A stretch of DNA of 11,772 bases from Cellvibrionales bacterium UBA2034 (GTDB lineage: Bacteria; Pseudomonadota; Gammaproteobacteria; Pseudomonadales; UBA7239). Below, piece after piece: positions 6,943 through 11,772 of the stretch. Under the pieces are notes generated by a model. The model saw nothing but the letters and a program-made list of their open reading frames with translations, made no database searches and had not been told where the DNA came from. A program made the position numbers and the translations under genes. Position 1 is the stretch's first letter. Each line of letters opens with the position of its first letter. The DNA lies in contig DDBK01000163.1 of NCBI GenBank assembly GCA_002333095.1, positions 60,419 to 72,190 on the forward strand. Direction: 5' to 3'.

Positions 6943-8369
6943 TGAATACGGCGCCGCTCTGTGTCGACCTTGACGGCACCCTGCTGAAAACAGATACGCT
7001 GTACGAACTGCTGGTGCGTGTCCTGAAGCAGCAGCCATTATTAATCTTTCTTTTGCCTGTCTGGCTGTTGCGCGGCAAACACGTTCTCAAGCACGAGTTG
7101 GCTATTCGCTGTCAGCTTGATCCTGCGCTTCTCCCTTATAACAGTGATTTCCTTGGGTTTCTTCGTAGCGAACATGCGAATGGACGCAAGCTGTATCTGG
7201 TGACTGGTGCCTATAAAACGGTGGCGCAAAGCATAGCAAACCATCTGGAATTCTTTAGTGATGTATTTGCTACAGATGAGCATACTAACCTCACTGGCGA
7301 GCGTAAGGCTTTGCTATTGATAGAAAAATTCGGAAAAAATGGCTATGACTATGCAGGGAATGATGATGTAGACCATGTTGTATGGAGCGAAGCGAAAGCG
7401 TGCTATCTCGTTAATGCCACGCCAGCTGCAGCAGCGCGCGCAAAGCAGCGTATTAATTTTTCAGGGGAGATGGATTTGCGTAAGGGTTTTTCACTGGGTA
7501 ATTTCCTGAAAGCCATTCGTCTGCACCAATGGGCGAAGAATGCTCTCGTTTTTGTGCCATTGCTGGCATCACACCATATGATGGATATGGAGAAACTGGC
7601 GGATGTTGTGCTGGCTTTTCTGGCTTTTGGATGTTGCGCTTCTTTTTCCTATGTAGCGAATGACATAGCTGACCTCGATGCAGATCGGTTGCATCACAAT
7701 AAGCGCAAAAGGCCTTTTGCCAGTGCAGTGATTTCGATTCCGTCTGGATTTTTACTGGGGATAATGCTGATCAGTGTAACGGCCATGCTGGCGTGTTTTC
7801 TGCCACCAGCATTTGTATATGCGTTGTTGGCCTATTTTATCGTCACGAATATTTACACACTACGCCTGAAAGCTGTGCCGATACTCGATGTGGCTATTCT
7901 GGCCGGGTTGTATGCGCTGCGCGTGCTCGCTGGTGGCTTTGCGGCGGACGTACCGGCTTCTTTCTGGCTATTGGCTTTTTCCTGTTTCATATTTTTCAGT
8001 CTCGCAATTGTGAAACGGGTATCCGAGCTGATGGGCATTGAAACGCCTGATGAAAAAGCTGTTGTGTGTCGGGGATATCGCACAAGTGACATGCCAGTAC
8101 TCACGGGGCTTGGTACTTCAAGTGCATTGATGGCGGTGCTGGTTATGGCTCTGTATATCAACAGTCCGGATGTCATTCAGTTGTATGCCAGTCCGCGCTA
8201 TTTGTGGTTGCTGTGCCCGATTGTTGCGCTGTGGCTAGGCCGCGTGTGGTTGATTACAGGCCGGGGACAAATGCATGAAGACCCTTTGTTGTTTGCCCTG
8301 CATGATCGCATCAGCTGGTTGTTGTTTGGTGTTGCCGCTATGTTGTTGGTAATCGGAGCCAGGTTCTGA
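6942..8369 (+). CDS. HAD phosphatase-UbiA prenyltransferase fusion, DPPR-synthase-like
   Basis: A 475-residue two-domain protein. Residues 1-165 are a HAD phosphatase: DLDGT (Asp9 and Asp11), LVTGA (Thr88), Lys122, and YAGNDDVD (138-144). In the last, the usual GD of motif IV is GN, with Asp141, Asp142 and Asp144 nearby. Residues about 185-475 are a UbiA-type membrane prenyltransferase: RLHQWAKN (193-200), the metal-pyrophosphate motif NDIADLDADR (240-249), KRKRPFA (254-260) and YTLRLKAVPILD (305-316). The RLHQWAKN and NDxxDxxADRxHxxKRxRP patterns fit 5-phosphoribosyl-1-diphosphate:polyprenyl-phosphate phosphoribosyltransferase (mycobacterial Rv3806c), not quinone or haem enzymes. I infer that it attaches phosphoribose to polyprenyl phosphate and that the HAD part removes the 5-phosphate. 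A strong AAGGA (6929-6933) precedes the ATG. Start and stop both overlap the neighbours (TGATG). Confidence 0.88.
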   Translation: MNTAPLCVDLDGTLLKTDTLYELLVRVLKQQPLLIFLLPVWLLRGKHVLKHELAIRCQLDPALLPYNSDFLGFLRSEHANGRKLYLVTGAYKTVAQSIANHLEFFSDVFATDEHTNLTGERKALLLIEKFGKNGYDYAGNDDVDHVVWSEAKACYLVNATPAAAARAKQRINFSGEMDLRKGFSLGNFLKAIRLHQWAKNALVFVPLLASHHMMDMEKLADVVLAFLAFGCCASFSYVANDIADLDADRLHHNKRKRPFASAVISIPSGFLLGIMLISVTAMLACFLPPAFVYALLAYFIVTNIYTLRLKAVPILDVAILAGLYALRVLAGGFAADVPASFWLLAFSCFIFFSLAIVKRVSELMGIETPDEKAVVCRGYRTSDMPVLTGLGTSSALMAVLVMALYINSPDVIQLYASPRYLWLLCPIVALWLGRVWLITGRGQMHEDPLLFALHDRISWLLFGVAAMLLVIGARF

Positions 8370-9670
8370 TGAAAAAGGCGCGTCACTCCTGGGGTCGCTA
8401 TTTCAATTATTTTTCTGAAGAACATACGATCTTTTGGCGGCAGGATAATTTGCCACCAACACAAAAGCTCCTGTTGCCCCATGGTTTGGGGCGCAGTTAT
8501 GGGGATAGCTGCCTTAACGATAATGGCGCATTGGTGCATACAAGATTGTTGGACCATGCGATAGCGTTTGATGGCAGTACAGGGTTGTTGCGTTGCGAAG
8601 CAGGCGTGTCACTGGCCCAGATTCTCGATATATGTGTGCCCCTCGGCTGGTTTTTGCCTGTTACACCGGGCACAAAATTTGTGACAGTAGGTGGTGCAAT
8701 TGCTAACGATGTGCATGGCAAGAACCATTATCGTGATGGAACATTCGGACGGCATGTCATTGCTTTTGAATTGTTAAGGAGTGACGGTTCGCGACTCTTG
8801 TGTTCGCCCGAGGTCAACACGGGATTTTACAAGGCAACAATCGGTGGGCTGGGGTTGACTGGCCTGGTCACCTGGGCGGAAATACAGTTACTGCCTGTAG
8901 AAAATGCTTTTGTGGATGATGATTCATTCCAGTGCAAAACCCTTGACCATTGCTTGCAACTGTTCGACCAGTCACGTGAATCCCACCAATACCGTGTGGC
9001 ATGGATTGATTGCCTTGCGCAAGGCGCCTCAACAGGGAGGGGTATATTTTCACGCGCTAACCATTGTAATAACCTGGGCTTGCCGGTTATGCATCAAGCA
9101 AAAAGCAAACTGTCAGTGCCATTTACTTTTCCCCCGAGGGTGCTTAACAAGTATACGGTTTCTGCATTCAACGCACTGTATTTCCGTAAAATGGGCAAGC
9201 CGCAGAAAAACTCACGCGCTGATTACGATACTTTTTTTTATCCACTCGATAATGTCCATCACTGGAACCGTATATATGGATCGCGTGGATTTATACAATA
9301 CCAGTGCGTGCTGACCAAAGAACCGCGTGCTGCGCTCCTTGCCTTGCTGGAGCATATTGCCCGTTCGGGCCAGGCATCTTTTCTCAGCGTCTTGAAAGAG
9401 TTTGGTGAGCTGGCTTCGCCAGGTATGTTGTCGTTTCCAAGAAAGGGGTTCACGTTGGCGCTGGATTTCCCTAATCTGGGGCGATCAACGCTAGATCTGT
9501 TGAATAATCTGGATGCTATTGTTCGTGAAGCAGAAGGTGCAATTTATCCTGCCAAGGATGCACGTATGTCGCCGGATATGTTTCGCTCCGGCTATGCCGC
9601 GATAGAAGAGTTCCGGGCGTATATTGATCCGCATTTTTCATCCAGTTTCTGGCGCCGTGTGCAGCCATGA
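8369..9670 (+). CDS. dprE1: DprE1-like FAD-dependent polyprenyl-phosphoryl-ribose 2'-oxidase
   Basis: A 433-residue FAD-linked oxidoreductase of the VAO fold. The FAD-binding half shows PHGLGRSYGDSCLND (37-51) and FLPVTPGTKFVTVGGAIAND (95-114), followed by VHGKNHYRDGTFGRHV (115-130). These follow mycobacterial DprE1 nearly word for word. The C-terminal half has IQYQCVL (309-315), LSFPRKGFTLALDFP (354-368) and YPAKDAR (393-399), where Lys396 matches the catalytic Lys418 of DprE1. DprE1 oxidises the 2'-hydroxyl of decaprenyl-phosphoryl-ribose to the keto form, the first half of epimerisation to arabinose. At the position of DprE1 Cys387 this protein has Ala364. No signal peptide is seen. The ATG overlaps the previous stop, and GGAG at 8354-8357 is a possible ribosome binding site. 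The symbol is by homology; other sugar-lipid oxidases of the family cannot be excluded. Confidence 0.88.
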   Translation: MKKARHSWGRYFNYFSEEHTIFWRQDNLPPTQKLLLPHGLGRSYGDSCLNDNGALVHTRLLDHAIAFDGSTGLLRCEAGVSLAQILDICVPLGWFLPVTPGTKFVTVGGAIANDVHGKNHYRDGTFGRHVIAFELLRSDGSRLLCSPEVNTGFYKATIGGLGLTGLVTWAEIQLLPVENAFVDDDSFQCKTLDHCLQLFDQSRESHQYRVAWIDCLAQGASTGRGIFSRANHCNNLGLPVMHQAKSKLSVPFTFPPRVLNKYTVSAFNALYFRKMGKPQKNSRADYDTFFYPLDNVHHWNRIYGSRGFIQYQCVLTKEPRAALLALLEHIARSGQASFLSVLKEFGELASPGMLSFPRKGFTLALDFPNLGRSTLDLLNNLDAIVREAEGAIYPAKDARMSPDMFRSGYAAIEEFRAYIDPHFSSSFWRRVQP

Positions 9671-9689
9671 TTGATTCAGGGCATATCAG

Positions 9690-10427
9690 ATGAATATATT
9701 TATTTCAGGTGCTACATCGGCTATTGCACAAGCATGGGCGCGTTTATATGCAGCGCAGGGTGCCGGGTTTTATCTTTTAGGCCGTGATGCCAATAAGCTG
9801 GATATTGTAAAAGATGACTTACTGGCTCGTGGTGCCAGAGAGGTGCGGTTACACGCCGTTGATATGGCGCTGGTGCAGGATTATGGCAGCATCGTTGCGC
9901 AACTGTATTCGCATTGGCCCATGGTGGATGTTGCTCTATTTGCCCAAGGGAGCTTGCCGGATCAGCGTGCGCTCGAAAAAGATATATCTGCAGTGCGCAG
10001 CATGTTTGAGTTGAATGCAATGAGTTATATGTTGCCAGCGAGCCTGATAGCAGAGCGTATGGCGCAGGCAGGCAGTGGCAGCATCGTGCTGGTTTCATCT
10101 GTGGCGGGCGACCGAGGCCGGCAGAGCAATTATTTTTATGGCACCAGCAAGGCCGCGGTGACAACGTTTGCACAAGGTCTGCGCAATCATGTATTCAAGC
10201 GTGGCGTACATGTATTGACCGTCAAACCTGGTTTTGTTGACACACCGATGACGGCAAGCATGGAAAAGGGCGGTCCACTCTGGGCAACGCCTGAGCAGAT
10301 TGCAGCATGCATTGAAAAGGGTTTGCAAAAAAAGAAAGATGTTATTTATGCGCCATGGTTCTGGCGGATTATTATGCTGGTGATCCGGCATATACCTGAA
10401 ATAATTTTCAAGCGACTTGGTTTATAA
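9690..10427 (+). CDS. dprE2: DprE2-like short-chain dehydrogenase (2'-keto reductase)
   Basis: A 245-residue Rossmann-fold short-chain dehydrogenase. The nucleotide-binding loop is ISGATSAIA (5-13), in which the classic glycine pattern is modified as in DprE2 proteins. The active site is Asn109, Ser137 in VLVSSVAG, and Tyr150-x3-Lys154 in NYFYGTSK. The strongest family sign is the C-terminal tail: IYAPWFWRIIMLVIRHIP followed by IIFKRL, which parallels the APxxxRxxMxVLRHIPxxIFRKL ending of mycobacterial Rv3791. DprE2 reduces the keto sugar made by DprE1 with NAD(P)H to give polyprenyl-phosphoryl-arabinose. The hydrophobic tail suggests membrane association, near the lipid substrate. AGGG at 9678-9681 lies eight bases before the ATG, and the gap to the dprE1-like stop is 19 bases. 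Its stop is eight bases from a convergent gene, with no terminator hairpin visible. Confidence 0.88.
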   Translation: MNIFISGATSAIAQAWARLYAAQGAGFYLLGRDANKLDIVKDDLLARGAREVRLHAVDMALVQDYGSIVAQLYSHWPMVDVALFAQGSLPDQRALEKDISAVRSMFELNAMSYMLPASLIAERMAQAGSGSIVLVSSVAGDRGRQSNYFYGTSKAAVTTFAQGLRNHVFKRGVHVLTVKPGFVDTPMTASMEKGGPLWATPEQIAACIEKGLQKKKDVIYAPWFWRIIMLVIRHIPEIIFKRLGL

Positions 10428-10435
10428 ACACACGG

Positions 10436-10864
10436 TCAGGCGGGAAGGCTGAAGCATACTTCTGCGCTGGTTTTGAGTTTGTCACCCACAAGCAGTGACA
10501 CCTCAGCTGTAATGAAATCATCGGTCTTGCCGATTATCTCGCCCTTGATAATCAATTCATCACCAGGGCAGATGGAATCCTTCATCTTGAAGGCCAGCCG
10601 TTTGATTCGGGCATGCGGCCCTGTCCAGTCGGTAATATATTTTGAAATCCAGCCGGCCTGGGATGGCGCATTCAGGATAATGCCGCGCAAGCCGGACTTG
10701 CTGGCAATCTCGTAATCGTGGTGAATCGGCTGCCAGTCACGTGTGGCAGCTGCAGCACTGATAATTTTTTGCGCCGACATCGTCACGCGCAATTCAGGCA
10801 ATCGGGTGCCGATGTGAATGCTGTTGGCAACCATGTTGCAGGCTTCCATGTTGTTGAGCGTCAT
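10436..10864 (-). CDS. MaoC-like hot-dog hydratase, probable catalytic subunit
   Basis: A 142-residue single hot-dog domain protein of the MaoC / (R)-specific enoyl-CoA hydratase type. The motif TRDWQPIHHDYEIA (41-54) corresponds to the hydratase signature GDxNPxHxD, with Asp43 and His48 kept at the catalytic spacing and Gln45 replacing the usual Asn. Residues near 59-74 (LRGIILNAPSQAGWIS) match the following helix. Such proteins add water to 2-enoyl-CoAs in the cytoplasm. Its ATG overlaps the stop of the neighbouring hot-dog gene (ATGA), and that neighbour lacks the catalytic His, so the two probably form one heteromeric hydratase in which this chain supplies catalysis. It ends the acyl-CoA dehydrogenase operon. 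Confidence 0.87.
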   Translation of the reverse strand: MTLNNMEACNMVANSIHIGTRLPELRVTMSAQKIISAAAATRDWQPIHHDYEIASKSGLRGIILNAPSQAGWISKYITDWTGPHARIKRLAFKMKDSICPGDELIIKGEIIGKTDDFITAEVSLLVGDKLKTSAEVCFSLPA

Positions 10865-11352
10865 GTCACGTTCCTCTGGTAGCCAAAGAAACTGACAGAT
10901 TCGATGCCGACTACTTCATCACGCTGGTTCTTGTAGGTGACATCGATAGTCCAGTTGCGTCCGGTGCCGAGCTTGTTGGTTTTCAATTCACTCACTTCGC
11001 GTAGCGATTGTTCTGCGCGAAGACGGTCACCGACACGCACAGGCACACCAAATTCATAGACTTGTTCAGCAACAACACCACGCGGGAGTTCCAGCAGGTC
11101 TTTCACGCGGAAATGCAGTTCGAGTGGACGGTTGACGGGTTTGTCGCCACGTGAAGGCGTCCACGGGTGCGGACGATTGTAGGCACTCAACATGCCCGGT
11201 GGGGAAATGCCTTCTTCCCAATAGACTGGATTGCCGTCTTCCACCGCGGAACAGAAATTTTCGATCTGGCTCTGGTCAACAGCAACTTCAGCTTCATCGA
11301 TCACGACGACTTTGCCAATCCAGTCCCTGATTTGTTGTGGGAGCTCCAGCAT
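10861..11352 (-). CDS. MaoC_dehydrat_N-type hot-dog protein, probable non-catalytic hydratase subunit
   Basis: A 163-residue protein resembling the N-terminal MaoC dehydratase domain (PF13452, FAS1-like). The segment FCSAVEDGNPVYWEE (33-47) aligns with the hydratase signature but has Tyr44 where catalytic members have His. PPGMLSAY (51-58) and the late strand GRNWTIDVTYKNQRDEVV (131-148) are usual for the family. It likely shapes the CoA or acyl binding pocket in a complex with the next gene product. The ATG lies two bases after the acyl-CoA dehydrogenase stop, and its own stop overlaps the next ATG, so all three genes are tightly coupled. The substrate is unknown; steroid or branched acyl-CoA chains are typical for this arrangement. 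Confidence 0.86.
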   Translation of the reverse strand: MLELPQQIRDWIGKVVVIDEAEVAVDQSQIENFCSAVEDGNPVYWEEGISPPGMLSAYNRPHPWTPSRGDKPVNRPLELHFRVKDLLELPRGVVAEQVYEFGVPVRVGDRLRAEQSLREVSELKTNKLGTGRNWTIDVTYKNQRDEVVGIESVSFFGYQRNVT

Positions 11353-11354
11353 GA

Positions 11355-11772
11355 TTACATCACCAACGGCAATTCAAGCCCGCGACGCGCAATGATATTT
11401 TTCTGCACCTCGGATGTGCCGCCGCCGATGGTATCCAGCGCAGTAGCGCGCAGGGAGTGTTCCCATTTCCCGTCTACGGGTGCGTGTTCAACGCCTTCGT
11501 GCAGCATGCCGGTTGGCCCGAGAATTTCCAGCGCGGCATTGGCGAGTCGTTGGCCGAGCTGTGTGCTATACAGTTTGCACATCGCCGCTTCAACAGTGGG
11601 TACGCCACCCTTGCACGCTGCTGCAATTACGCGGCGCTGCAACATGATGGTGGTTTCCAGATCGGTAGACAGTTGCGCGACAGTTTTTCGCACATACGGA
11701 TCATTTTTTAGCGGCTGGCCATCGCGTGTTTCATTCTTGATCATGTCAACGAACACATCGAATTTCTTCTGG
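11355..11772 (-). CDS. Acyl-CoA dehydrogenase, C-terminal part (cut by window edge)
   Basis: The last 138 residues of a flavin-dependent acyl-CoA dehydrogenase; the reading frame is open to the window end and the true start lies beyond 11772. The helical C-terminal domain is clear: ILGPTGMLHEG, then the hallmark TIGGGTSEVQKNIIARRGLELP, which contacts FAD. The position of the catalytic Glu in medium-chain enzymes (YEGT) is Gly here, as in many members that carry the base elsewhere in the fold. The enzyme introduces the 2,3 double bond into an acyl-CoA, and the two hot-dog proteins encoded directly downstream would hydrate the product. Some actinobacterial and proteobacterial steroid-degrading enzymes of this type work as heteromers, so a second dehydrogenase gene may sit just outside the window. 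Confidence 0.92.
   Translation of the reverse strand, partial: QKKFDVFVDMIKNETRDGQPLKNDPYVRKTVAQLSTDLETTIMLQRRVIAAACKGGVPTVEAAMCKLYSTQLGQRLANAALEILGPTGMLHEGVEHAPVDGKWEHSLRATALDTIGGGTSEVQKNIIARRGLELPLVM

Noticed and set aside
6942..8369. Naming the fusion as ubiquinone UbiA or haem O synthase
   Set aside because: The HAD domain, the KRxRP segment after NDxxDxxxD, and the following dprE1- and dprE2-like genes fit a phosphoribosyl transfer role better.

Overview
The window looks like part of a gammaproteobacterial chromosome with moderate GC. The tRNA-modification pair cmoA-cmoB, YajQ, a Pit-type phosphate permease with its PhoU-like partner, and an ErfK/YbiS-type L,D-transpeptidase together fit a free-living gammaproteobacterium. 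A Cellvibrionales-like lineage is my guess only, because no rRNA or other taxonomic marker is present. Genes are packed end to end. The longest gene-free gap is 139 bases, and I see no insertion sequence, tRNA, CRISPR array or broken gene.

Layout. (1) Bases 1-936, minus strand: two overlapping L,D-transpeptidase genes for cell-wall cross-linking or remodelling, the second cut by the window edge. (2) 1014-1032: a near-perfect Pho box, followed on the plus strand by a PhoU-like (DUF47) gene and pit (1076-2735), a phosphate-uptake operon. (3) 2752-5368, minus strand: an aldo/keto reductase, then cmoA and cmoB, which make carboxy-SAM and use it to form the cmo5U34 wobble modification of tRNA. A good sigma70 promoter lies in front of the reductase. 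(4) 5465-10427, plus strand: yajQ, then four tightly coupled genes. These are a YbhN/flippase-like membrane protein, a HAD phosphatase-UbiA prenyltransferase fusion, a DprE1-like FAD oxidoreductase and a DprE2-like short-chain reductase. (5) 10436-11772, minus strand: an acyl-CoA dehydrogenase (cut by the edge) followed by two small hot-dog (MaoC-type) proteins.

The most interesting block is region 4. The last three genes match, in order, the steps that mycobacteria use to make decaprenyl-phosphoryl-arabinose: phosphoribosyl transfer to polyprenyl phosphate, then 2'-epimerisation of ribose to arabinose by an oxidase/reductase pair. The HAD domain could supply the missing 5-phosphatase, and the YbhN-like protein could move the lipid-linked sugar across the membrane. 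The likely product is polyprenyl-phosphoryl-D-arabinofuranose for a surface glycan or glycoprotein in a Gram-negative cell. Related gene sets are known from Azorhizobium Nod-factor arabinosylation and from arabinosylated type IV pilins of some Pseudomonas aeruginosa strains, so the pathway class is not new. The gene coupling, the fusion and an apparent Cys-to-Ala change at the benzothiazinone-target position are the points worth checking.

Region 5 looks like a beta-oxidation module with a split enoyl-CoA hydratase, of the sort seen in steroid or other bulky acyl-CoA degradation.
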